Below, in pieces: positions 1-11,611 of a stretch of 27,149 bases of DNA. Made by a program: the position numbers and the translations under genes. Position 1 is the first letter of the stretch; every line of letters starts with the position of its first letter. The DNA comes from a virus. The DNA is taken from positions 1-27,149 of the IMG/VR virus record IMGVR_UViG_3300047386_000464; one strand, given 5' to 3'. The notes beneath the pieces are model-generated. The model was not told where the DNA came from and ran no database searches. It was given only the letters and a program-made list of their open reading frames with translations.

Positions 1-256
1 CACCTGTAATAAGAACTTGTCCGTTCGCAGTTCCATCAGCTGTGGGGAAGGTCATAGCTCCGTTGGCTATACTAAAAGTTCCGGAGCCTACAGTTAGAGA
101 TTCTACATTTGAACCTACTTCGAAGATATGTGATCCATTAGAAGAATATGCTCGACCGTCACGTAGGTTGAGTGCAAGTTCTCCAATGCCTAAATTGCTG
201 GTTGTTGGCTTTCTGCCAGCAACAGATGATCGCTTGATATATATCTTCGAAGACAT
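1..256 (-). CDS. Fibre-like virion protein, N-terminal part only
   Basis: The gene starts at an ATG at 256-254, preceded by AAGGA six bases upstream, and stays open to the left edge, so only 85 residues are visible. The protein begins MSSKIYIKRSSVAGRKP and continues with an LGIGELALN segment and a SNGSHIFEVG segment. This is the same N-terminal pattern (basic-Arg-Ser, Pro, then Leu-x-x-Gly-Glu-hydrophobic-Ala) that opens the 630- and 1015-residue proteins in this window. In T4-like phages such openings are found on fibre and appendage proteins, and I infer that they attach the protein to the virion. The distal, receptor-facing part lies outside the window, so specificity cannot be judged. It is separated from the upstream gene by 75 bases containing hairpins. 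Confidence 0.8.
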   Translation of the reverse strand, partial: MSSKIYIKRSSVAGRKPTTSNLGIGELALNLRDGRAYSSNGSHIFEVGSNVESLTVGSGTFSIANGAMTFPTADGTANGQVLITG

Positions 257-288
257 ATCTAGTCCTTATGTTCAATCTCTATGTAGAG

Positions 289-296
289 TTTTTATA
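289..296 (-). promoter_or_regulatory. Possible weak late promoter (TATAAAAA)
   Basis: On the minus strand TATAAAAA differs from the T4 late -10 box TATAAATA at one position. It begins at the last base of the hairpin at 296-317 and lies about 33 bases upstream of the ATG at 256. Its placement between a hairpin and a gene is suggestive, but the match is imperfect. Confidence 0.25.
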
Positions 297-317
297 GAGG
301 GGATATGTATCCCCTCT
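296..317 (-). terminator. Strong hairpin between two fibre genes; possible terminator
   Basis: AGAGGGGATA and TATCCCCTCT form a perfect ten-base inverted repeat separated by two bases, realistically nine pairs with a four-base loop. It lies just after the stop codon of the 630-residue fibre. On the minus strand it is followed by ATAAAAAC rather than a run of T, so it is not a textbook intrinsic terminator. It could equally be a transcript-stabilising or processing hairpin. A second small inverted repeat, CTCTA/TAGAG (277-288), follows it. The rest of the 257-331 gap holds only the ribosome binding site of the next gene. Confidence 0.45.
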
Positions 318-331
318 TTCATAGTATATAG

Positions 332-2224
332 TTAGTAAGTGCCACCATCAATAATGGCATCAATTTGTGCTAATGCGTATCCTGTTGCTGTTGTATCGAC
401 AGTCGCTCCAGGCTCACTTTCTAGTCCATAGTAGAATTTAAATACATCGTCAGTTGCATCACGGAAATATCCTGCATATTTGTTAGTTGCACTTTCAACA
501 TACCTTGCATAAACACCAGAGTCTGTAATATCGGCAGAGTTATTAGCTGACAATTTCAGCATGGAGTCATCAATATTAACTGTTGATGAAGAGATATAAG
601 TTAATGCACCCTCAACTGCTAGATCACCATCAACAGACAAGTTGCCTGCAATAGAAGTATTACCAGCAATTGCAGTATTAAATCCATTAATTGCAACGTT
701 TGAACTGAGAGTAGTGAGGCCAGCCACCGTTAAAGCTTGAATGGTTACTGCATCTGGCAAACCAATCTGTGGCGTTCCACCTTCTGTAGCAGCTCCACCA
801 GTAATTTCGATTTCATTAGCTGTTCCGCTAAGTGATTCTACATAATTGCCAGTTGTGTCTGTTCCAAGAGCGACACTATCAGCGCCGATAGTGGCATTAA
901 TTGTGATGTCGCTTGTTCCATTAAATGTCGCCGAACCTGATAGGTCGCCGCTTAAAGCAATCGATCTTCCTGTTGCCAACTGAGTTGCTGTCGCAGCATT
1001 ACCAGTAGTATTGGCAGAAATATTATCACCAATAGCAAGAGTTACAGCTGCAGTTTCACTACCTGAACCAGAAACAAGAATTTCAGTATCGCCAGAAACA
1101 GTAGCAATATAGTTACCAGTTGTTTTTGTGCCCAATGAGACAGAATCGTTTCCAATTGCATTGGCGGTGATTCCACCTGCAGCAATTTGTGTAGAAGTGA
1201 TTGTGCCATCTACAAGTTTTGCACCAGTAATAGATTTATCTTGAATCTCAGTAGCTGTCAATACTCCAGCAGCGATTGCGTTAGCTTGGATAGCTCCAGC
1301 ACCAATCTGAGTAGAAGTGATTGTACCGTCAGCAATATCACCACCAAGAATAGTTTTATCTAAAATTTGCGTGGTCGTAACAGCACCTGTCGCAATATGA
1401 GCCGCATCAATTGACCCATCCACAAGATGTTCTGAATCTATCGAGTCATCAGCAATTTTCGTTCCATCTACTGCATCTGCAGCAAGTTTTGCTGTTGTGA
1501 CTGCACCATCATTAATTTTAATAGTTGTAACTTGACTTGCGCCTATTTTAGCACTAGTGACAGCACTCGTACCAATGGCGTTTGATGTAATGCCACCAGC
1601 TGAAATATGCACAGAAGATAAAGTTCCATCGGCGATATCACCGCCAACGATGGTCTTATTTAAAATTTGAGAAGAGTTTACACCACCTGTCTTAATCGTA
1701 ACATCGCCAGATGATACATCAAAACTCGCAGTATTAAACTTAGCAACACCTTTATTAGTGGTAGAAGCATCTTCACCGCTAATTGTTATTGTATTTCCAG
1801 ATGCTAATGTGTCAATACCTTCGCCGCCAAGAACTTTAATATTAAATTCTTGTGGTGAGGCTGTGCCAGAATCGCCTGATAATGTTCCAACTGACGAAGC
1901 TGGCGCTGCAGCGATTGTAATAGCTCCGTTTGATTGTCTTTCTACATCAACGCCTTGAATACCTATAAGCGTGATTGCATCATTAGAAAGTGCTTCATTA
2001 TCAACGCTTAATATAATGTCTGCCGCTGTTGTGGCATGAGAATTATTAGCAGCTGATGATAGATTATAGAGGTCACCAGAAAGCGTCTGAACGTTAGCTC
2101 CACCATTTTTACCACCAACGAATAGCTTTTTGTCCTCGACGTTAACAGCGATTTCGCCTTCAACAAGAGTGCTTGGGATCGCACCTGTCGTAAGACTCCT
2201 CTTGAGTTTAATTATAGACGCCAT
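332..2224 (-). CDS. Fibre-like protein with ten-residue tandem repeats, 630 aa
   Basis: Inferred to be an appendage or fibre subunit on the virion. The ATG has a strong AAAGGAG seven bases upstream. Residues 1-55 form the adaptor-like module (MASIIKLKRSLTTG, then EGEIAVN and KKLFVGG). Residues 181-360 are 18 consecutive ten-residue units of the type AVTTAKLAAD/TITSTQIGAG. Two related segments follow (SVSLGTKTTGNY, SVALGTDTTGNY). Near residues 520-600 is a module with DGDLAVEGALTYISSSTVNI, also recognisable in the 1408-residue fibre. The chain ends IDGGTY. The composition is rich in Thr, Ala, Gly and Ser, with no visible enzyme motif, signal peptide or membrane segment. A late promoter lies 65 bases upstream, inside the preceding gene. 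The repeat fits a fibrous trimer, but the fold is inferred. Confidence 0.75.
   Translation of the reverse strand: MASIIKLKRSLTTGAIPSTLVEGEIAVNVEDKKLFVGGKNGGANVQTLSGDLYNLSSAANNSHATTAADIILSVDNEALSNDAITLIGIQGVDVERQSNGAITIAAAPASSVGTLSGDSGTASPQEFNIKVLGGEGIDTLASGNTITISGEDASTTNKGVAKFNTASFDVSSGDVTIKTGGVNSSQILNKTIVGGDIADGTLSSVHISAGGITSNAIGTSAVTSAKIGASQVTTIKINDGAVTTAKLAADAVDGTKIADDSIDSEHLVDGSIDAAHIATGAVTTTQILDKTILGGDIADGTITSTQIGAGAIQANAIAAGVLTATEIQDKSITGAKLVDGTITSTQIAAGGITANAIGNDSVSLGTKTTGNYIATVSGDTEILVSGSGSETAAVTLAIGDNISANTTGNAATATQLATGRSIALSGDLSGSATFNGTSDITINATIGADSVALGTDTTGNYVESLSGTANEIEITGGAATEGGTPQIGLPDAVTIQALTVAGLTTLSSNVAINGFNTAIAGNTSIAGNLSVDGDLAVEGALTYISSSTVNIDDSMLKLSANNSADITDSGVYARYVESATNKYAGYFRDATDDVFKFYYGLESEPGATVDTTATGYALAQIDAIIDGGTY
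1145..1684 (-). repeat. 18 tandem ten-codon repeats inside the 630-aa fibre
   Basis: The units have a consensus of roughly [A/S/T]-[V/I]-[T/D]-x-x-[K/Q/H]-[I/L]-x-[D/A]-G, 30 bases each, running in register from residue 181 to 360. Examples are TIVGGDIADG, AVTTAKLAAD, SIDSEHLVDG and TITSTQIGAG. Larger duplications are superimposed: residues 186-218 recur at 286-318, exactly 100 residues on, and again more weakly at 326-358. The longer copies are also similar in DNA (near 1309-1367 and 1623-1670), which suggests growth by segmental duplication. Confidence 0.85.
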
Positions 2225-2242
2225 TTGGTCGCTCCTTTGAGT

Positions 2243-2563
2243 TTATCTTAACTGTCTGCCAGTTCTTTTTGGCTTATCTTTACTTTCTCTATTTATAATA
2301 AGTTGAACTGGTACATGTTTCTTGTAATACGTTATATCTTTTTCTAATTTTTTATTTTGTTTGACAAGCTTTTCAATTTCCACTTCAATAGATCTTGGGA
2401 CAGGTAATCTTTCATTTTCTTCTATAGTATCTCGAAGTTTTTTCTCAAGATATGATATTTTTGTATTCAAAATAACTATAGTCTCACTAAGCTGTTTTAT
2501 TTGCTCGCCTTGACTTGATCTATATAAATCAAAAACTTCTTCGGCATTATCAAAATCGCTCAT
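2243..2563 (-). CDS. Small coiled-coil protein, 106 aa
   Basis: I do not recognise a named family. Residues about 15-85 are strongly helical with heptad-like spacing (QIKQLSETIVILNTKISYLE, then IEKLVKQNKKLEKDI), interrupted by a Pro-containing stretch near residues 53-56. The tail is basic (ESKDKPKRTGRQLR). The start overlaps the stop of the 290-residue gene as ATGA, so the two are probably translationally coupled, and the gene ends 18 bases before the 630-residue fibre. Its size and position between structural genes suggest a minor virion linker or a fibre-assembly helper, which is inference. Its 3' part also contains a late promoter for the next gene. Confidence 0.7.
   Translation of the reverse strand: MSDFDNAEEVFDLYRSSQGEQIKQLSETIVILNTKISYLEKKLRDTIEENERLPVPRSIEVEIEKLVKQNKKLEKDITYYKKHVPVQLIINRESKDKPKRTGRQLR
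2290..2297 (-). promoter_or_regulatory. T4-type late promoter (TATAAATA) for the 630-aa fibre
   Basis: An exact TATAAATA, the T4 late -10 consensus recognised by the gp55 sigma factor with the sliding clamp, lies on the minus strand inside the 3' end of the coiled-coil gene. It is 65 bases upstream of the fibre ATG at 2224, leaving room for a start site and leader. In this AT-rich DNA an exact eight-base match is not proof, but only two exact minus-strand copies were found and both sit upstream of genes in plausible positions. Confidence 0.6.
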
Positions 2564-3432
2564 ACTTCGCCACCATCAATATCATCAAAAACGGGTTGGC
2601 CGGATCCATTTATCTGCATAATTTGTCCATTGGTTCCTGTTATAAATGCTAATGTGTTTGCAGATTGAGCAAACAATATTCCATTTTGTGTGAAATTTGT
2701 AAGTCCAGTACCTCCATACTGAGTAGACAATACTGTTTCTAAAATTAATTCTTGAGCTTTAAGAGTATCACTAACAACAACATTTGATGATGTTATAGTT
2801 GCATTGCTAGAGTTAATCTCAACAACTACATTATTTGCACTATCTTTTACTTCTAGTACACCTTCATCTCCACTACCTCCAACAGAGGCATTAGCACCTA
2901 AAGATCCAGCAGTAAAGAATGGACCAATATATCTAGATCCAACTATATATATTTTATTTGTTCCTATAGTAGAAGGAAGGTTATCTCCAATAAAATTTAA
3001 TATTCCAGATTGATAGTCAAAAAACCATTCATCAGAATTACCAGAACCTGCTGCAAATAGTTGCGTGCCTCCAGTTGGATTAGCTGATCCTGCTGCATCC
3101 ACAGACACTTTTACCTGATATGTTGATCCAAACTCCGGAGGAATCCAATCAGTTGTTCCAGTTTTCCAAGTTCTTTTAGATGTTGAGGTTATATCTTCGG
3201 TTGTTTCTACTGCATTTGTTCCAGTATAAATTTGAACCACATCAGAAGATGTTGATGGCATAACTGTTGGAATTTCTCCAGCACTACTCCAAATTTTATC
3301 ACCTCTTAAAAGTAGAGGAGAAGGAATAGCTTCGTTAACAGCTAATTTTTGATCGTTAGTATCTGTTTTACTCGCACCGTAGCCAAGTTTTTTCCACAAG
3401 TAATCAATTTTTTGTGCATTAGATATTGCCAT
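2560..3432 (-). CDS. Virion structural protein, 290 aa
   Basis: The protein opens MAISNAQKIDYLWKKLGYG, then KTDTNDQKLAVNEAIPSPLL and LRGDKIWSSAGEIP. I recognise this opening from structural proteins of marine T4-like phages, where the exact role is unassigned. The middle (about residues 75-190) is beta-rich, with WIPPEFGSTYQVKV and GNSDEWFFDYQSGILNF. The C-terminal 60 residues hold a fibre-type module (YGGTGLTNFTQNGILF, then NGQIMQINGSGQPVF) and end DIDGGEV. It starts one base after the stop of the 1015-residue gene, and its stop overlaps the next start as ATGA. An appendage or baseplate-peripheral role is inferred from the context and the GGTGLT module. Confidence 0.7.
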   Translation of the reverse strand: MAISNAQKIDYLWKKLGYGASKTDTNDQKLAVNEAIPSPLLLRGDKIWSSAGEIPTVMPSTSSDVVQIYTGTNAVETTEDITSTSKRTWKTGTTDWIPPEFGSTYQVKVSVDAAGSANPTGGTQLFAAGSGNSDEWFFDYQSGILNFIGDNLPSTIGTNKIYIVGSRYIGPFFTAGSLGANASVGGSGDEGVLEVKDSANNVVVEINSSNATITSSNVVVSDTLKAQELILETVLSTQYGGTGLTNFTQNGILFAQSANTLAFITGTNGQIMQINGSGQPVFDDIDGGEV

Positions 3433-3433
3433 T

Positions 3434-6400
3434 CTACGAAACTTCCCCTACAGATAGTGATGAAATGCTATCATCACTATTTAGCGCAATACTAACTAGC
3501 ATTAAATTGTTAGTAGCATTAGATAAATTTTCAGTTCCGAGAGTTAGATCAAAATTTTGATTACTATAGGAAGTTCCATCAATAATTCTATCAGCTCCTG
3601 TGAGTGCACATCCATTTGATCCATTACCTCCGTTGGCGGTATCAGATCCTGGAACGCCAGATCCAGCATATTGAATGCTTGCATCCAACCATCCACTTAA
3701 TCCAGATGCACTATCAATTGCTGTTCCTGGAGCTGCAATATAGAATCCTGAAACTTTACCAGTTAGAGTGAATCTAACATTAGCCACATTGGTTCTCTTA
3801 AATGCAAATCTAAAATATTGTGTTCCAGATCTTCCTGTAGACAGATCTGGTCCAGCTGGCAAATATCCAGAAGATAAGTCGGTTGTAAAGTGTTCAAGCA
3901 AATTATATCTTACAATAGCCTCATCAGTTCCCGCAACCGTTACTGCGCCATTCCAAAAATTATTAGAATAATAGTCTGTTGCTGAATTAAATGATGGATT
4001 TGCTCCGGAGAATCCAGATATCCTCAACCCATCAGAATCAAAAGTTGCACCCAAATCATCTGAAACTGGTATAAGAAGTTCGTTGAAAGAAGGGTTTCCA
4101 GTGAAACACTGAATAATCGGAGAATCTACTATTTGATTGTTGTATCCGTTAACATTATGTGCTGTAAACATAACCTTGGCTGCTCTATCCCCAGAACCAA
4201 TAGTTATTGTTAAATCATTTAAAGAAGCTGACAAATTATTTGCATTCGGAATACCACCAGTCAATTGAGAAGAATTTAATGCTGTAGCATAAGTATATGT
4301 TGAACCAAAAGCTGTTCCAGTAGTCCCTACTATATTTGATGCAGAAACACTAAATGGAGAATTTGTGTCTCTATATGTTTGGCCAATAAGATCTGTAACA
4401 ACAATTCCGCTTAAAGTTAGTGTGTCTCCAGTATCATAATATGGAATGCCAGAAATATAATTATATGAAGCTGTTGCTTCAGTCACAGTGGCTGAAGACA
4501 CATCTACTGTTGGTGAATTTGAATGTGGGTCATAAACATAATACAATTCATTTGAATTACCTTCAGGAGTAGAAATTTCAGCTTTATTCACTCCAATGCC
4601 AGTCGATGAAACAATAGCACTAGTCAAATTTAATCTAGCCTTCGTTCCTGTCGTATATAGTCCTTCAGCATATATGCGAGCTGCAGCAGCTACTGTCACG
4701 CCAGCTGCGTTATAATTATAATAGTCTATAGAAGTTTCGTCAACAGTTATTGCAGATGCATCTGCATCATTCACATGTCCTTCTGGAGTACCTGTTGTGT
4801 GAAAATAGCTTGACATCGCAGATGTTAGGACAGCTGAACCTGTTGTTCTTGGAAAAGATGTAGAAATAGAATCTCCAGCAGATTTGCCAGAACCAATAAA
4901 ACCTGCGGCCAATTTAGGAGAAGTGCCATCAGAACTACTTGCCCAAGATACTGTTTTGGATCCTATATTATTTGGCGCTGAGATTGCAATATCAAAAACC
5001 TTTATCGTTTTTGTTCTATTGAGAGGAAAGATGCTTGGGTTTCCTATGCTATATGTATTCTGATATAAATTCACATTAAACGTGCCAGTTCCAGAATCGG
5101 AGCTATATGTCTTAGATAATCTTGCACCCTGTGGACCACCATTAGAAACTTTGCTGGGAATCAATACTTCTGCACCGCCATCACCCCAGTTGACTGCAAA
5201 TGTAGCTGTAGCTGATGAATTGGCAATGTTAGTTGTAGTGTTTTCTAAATAAACTGCCTGCCCAGTGTTGGCTTCAGTTACTATAGATGGTCCAGTAAGA
5301 TTATTATACACATCAAAGTTTGCAACTGGGTCAGCAACATATATTGTAATCATATCTGTGTTTATAAATTCTGCGTTACTTCCTTCTCCTGTAGCAGAAG
5401 TATTTCTAGCATATACTTCTACTGTGAATGGGCTATTAGTATTTGTTGCATACACGTGTGATGGGTTGGTGGTGGTGATGTTATTAGACCATTGCCCATC
5501 TCCCCAATTCACACTATATTCATTTGGATTTCCTGTAGCAGTTATCGTAAGAGTCACATTTGTTCCTGCACCTCCGGAGGTTGGTGAGGCTGAAAAGGCA
5601 ACGTCTCTGACAAAGGTGTTTTTTGAGATATTAAACATAGCCTCATTTAACCTATCGATAGCATCAAGGGTTGAGGTGTTTGCTGTTAAAGAAGTTACTG
5701 CCCCATCGATAACAGACCCATCTTCTGTTGGTGTGCCTAAAGTAATGAGGTTTGCAGTTGATACAACGCCACTTAGAGAACTTCCATCTCCGATAAATTT
5801 ATTTGCATAAACAGCATTCCAAATATTATTATTTGATCCCAAGCTTTGAGCGTTTGATGTTGTTGGAATAATTGATGTATTTACTGAAGCGCCGAGAGAT
5901 ATAACGTCACCGCCATCACCTAAAGTGATATTGTCTCCTCGTAAAATAATATCTCCATTGACTTGAAGTCTGCTACGAATATAAACGTTATTCGCATAAA
6001 CATCGTTGTCCGATAGTAAAACCCCATCAATAGTTACGTTTGCTTGGAAGATTGCTACGTCTTGGACTTCAAACCCATCTAAAGAAGATGCGAAAGATAT
6101 ACCACCATTTCCATCATATGTGAGGAACTGCCCTCTACTACCGGAAGCAAATCCTATAAGTCCATTTGCTTGGCGATATAGAACACCATTAACTGTACCA
6201 GTCGATAAAATTAAACTATCAATTGTTGCAGTATTTTGTAGAGTTATATTCTCAGCTTCTAGACCTGATGGACCAAATAAGCTGCTTTCTAAATTGGCAA
6301 CTTTATCGACCAGCAGTGCGCCACCAATATATTCATTTGTTACTGATGAAGTTACATTATTTGTTTGCCCGATCCAAAGTTTGTTCGAGGAAAACGAATA

Positions 6401-6481
6401 TGCTAATTCACCATTAGCAAGGTTTCCGTCAGCTGGCTTATCGCCAAATTGACTCCTTGCTATACTTATTCCTGTTCCCAT
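3434..6481 (-). CDS. Large virion protein with two PKD-like domains, 1015 aa
   Basis: Residues 1-55 carry the shared adaptor-like module (ISIARSQFGDKPADG, LANGELAYSF, NKLWIGQ). Residues 60-250 are fibre-like. Residues about 291-382 and 383-497 look like two PKD/Ig-like beta-sandwich domains, each with the hallmark NWGDG (325-329 and 431-435). The remainder is beta-rich. Around residues 830-990 lie GYLPAGPDLSTGRSGTQYF and NGSNGCALTGADRIIDG, which I recall as a conserved C-terminal block in marine T4-like structural proteins. PKD domains in phages often decorate the virion and may bind surface carbohydrate; the ligand here is unknown. The start overlaps the preceding stop as TAATG. It is an outer appendage or decoration protein by inference. 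Confidence 0.75.
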   Translation of the reverse strand: MGTGISIARSQFGDKPADGNLANGELAYSFSSNKLWIGQTNNVTSSVTNEYIGGALLVDKVANLESSLFGPSGLEAENITLQNTATIDSLILSTGTVNGVLYRQANGLIGFASGSRGQFLTYDGNGGISFASSLDGFEVQDVAIFQANVTIDGVLLSDNDVYANNVYIRSRLQVNGDIILRGDNITLGDGGDVISLGASVNTSIIPTTSNAQSLGSNNNIWNAVYANKFIGDGSSLSGVVSTANLITLGTPTEDGSVIDGAVTSLTANTSTLDAIDRLNEAMFNISKNTFVRDVAFSASPTSGGAGTNVTLTITATGNPNEYSVNWGDGQWSNNITTTNPSHVYATNTNSPFTVEVYARNTSATGEGSNAEFINTDMITIYVADPVANFDVYNNLTGPSIVTEANTGQAVYLENTTTNIANSSATATFAVNWGDGGAEVLIPSKVSNGGPQGARLSKTYSSDSGTGTFNVNLYQNTYSIGNPSIFPLNRTKTIKVFDIAISAPNNIGSKTVSWASSSDGTSPKLAAGFIGSGKSAGDSISTSFPRTTGSAVLTSAMSSYFHTTGTPEGHVNDADASAITVDETSIDYYNYNAAGVTVAAAARIYAEGLYTTGTKARLNLTSAIVSSTGIGVNKAEISTPEGNSNELYYVYDPHSNSPTVDVSSATVTEATASYNYISGIPYYDTGDTLTLSGIVVTDLIGQTYRDTNSPFSVSASNIVGTTGTAFGSTYTYATALNSSQLTGGIPNANNLSASLNDLTITIGSGDRAAKVMFTAHNVNGYNNQIVDSPIIQCFTGNPSFNELLIPVSDDLGATFDSDGLRISGFSGANPSFNSATDYYSNNFWNGAVTVAGTDEAIVRYNLLEHFTTDLSSGYLPAGPDLSTGRSGTQYFRFAFKRTNVANVRFTLTGKVSGFYIAAPGTAIDSASGLSGWLDASIQYAGSGVPGSDTANGGNGSNGCALTGADRIIDGTSYSNQNFDLTLGTENLSNATNNLMLVSIALNSDDSISSLSVGEVS

Positions 6482-6747
6482 TAGAAGCCATCGCCTCCAG
6501 CATCAATAATGATACGACCAGTTCTTGCATCAACTGTACCAAAGGGACGTTGAATATATGTGTCAGTATCTTGATTGTATATAAGAACAGCACCATTGGC
6601 GTTACCAAAAGACTCGGTGTCTACATCTTGGAGCCTATCTAGCCTTGTGCTAGTTTGCGTTCTTAAAGTTATATCTTGAGTTGGCTGAGCAAAGCTTACG
6701 GATATTTTACCTGTCGTGCCGCCTTGCATTTTTACATTTATTGCCAT
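6481..6747 (-). CDS. Small structural protein, 88 aa
   Basis: The function is not recognised. The gene has an excellent ribosome binding site (TAGGAGGT, four bases before the ATG) that overlaps the stop region of the preceding gene. After a polar N-terminus (MAINVKMQGGTTGKISVSF) it carries LDRLQDVDTESFGNANGAVL followed by IYNQDTDTYI. This Leu-x-Asp-Val-Asp...Gly-x-Val-Leu-x-Tyr-Asn pattern is common in short modules of marine phage tail proteins. The chain ends IIIDAGGDGF, resembling the Gly-Gly-containing ends of the 290- and 630-residue proteins. Its stop overlaps the next start as TAATG. It could be a small virion component or an adaptor for the PKD protein. Confidence 0.7.
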   Translation of the reverse strand: MAINVKMQGGTTGKISVSFAQPTQDITLRTQTSTRLDRLQDVDTESFGNANGAVLIYNQDTDTYIQRPFGTVDARTGRIIIDAGGDGF

Positions 6748-6756
6748 TACTACCTC

Positions 6757-7125
6757 CTATGACGTGATGATAGCTGTATTAGATCCTCGTGTCACGGATG
6801 GAGTCACAGTAACAATTCCTTCAACTAAACGTGTTCTCTCATCTAAAGGGGATGGAGAAGTGATTTCAACATCATAAACATATCTTCCTGGAGGTATGCT
6901 ATCAGTGTATGTTCTTGACATACTTAAACGAATCTGCCCTTGAGTTGTTGGTGAAGGAAAGTCAACAGTAAATTCAAAGAATTGATTGGAAGCATAATTT
7001 TTTCTAACATGAGCTGTGCCACTATAGCCAGTCAAATTAACTGCAGTTCCAGTATCATCAGATGCAGTTATAATTGTAGAAAAGTCTGCACCTTGATCAA
7101 TTATAATATTTGCCTTTGCCGCCAT
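6757..7125 (-). CDS. Ig-like/BppU-type small virion protein, 122 aa
   Basis: The sequence MAAKANIIIDQGADFSTIIT, then NLTGYSGTAHVRKNY, GQIRLSMS, and PPGRYVYDVEI followed by a GIVTVTPSVTR strand, matches small beta-sandwich proteins found in many tailed-phage structural clusters. They resemble the N-terminal domain of BppU baseplate proteins. The order of strands and the closing V-x-G-x-V-T-V-x-P motif are typical of the family. It is the first gene after a late promoter and is followed nine bases later by the 88-residue gene. A role as a baseplate or appendage attachment piece is inferred. Confidence 0.75.
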   Translation of the reverse strand: MAAKANIIIDQGADFSTIITASDDTGTAVNLTGYSGTAHVRKNYASNQFFEFTVDFPSPTTQGQIRLSMSRTYTDSIPPGRYVYDVEITSPSPLDERTRLVEGIVTVTPSVTRGSNTAIITS

Positions 7126-7163
7126 ATCTCTATCTTTCCATTAATTATATTCGAATACAGCTC

Positions 7164-11607
<4,444 letters not shown>

Positions 11608-11611
<4 letters not shown>

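Noticed and set aside
42-335. Plus-strand open frame at the left edge
   Set aside because: The minus strand at 1-256 encodes a clear fibre N-terminus with a good ribosome site, so the plus-strand frame is a shadow.
5570-5581. Perfect 12-base palindrome ACCTCCGGAGGT, also present at 15808-15819
   Set aside because: Both copies encode the same common tetrapeptide Thr-Ser-Gly-Gly in frame, so the repeat is explained by codon choice. It contains a ribosome-site-like GGAGGT, but no gene start follows.
5265-5810. Long plus-strand open frame (181 codons) opposite the PKD protein
   Set aside because: It lies wholly opposite a well-supported coding region. The long frame arises from the codon bias of Thr/Ser/Asn-rich coding DNA, and no convincing ribosome site or family pattern is present.
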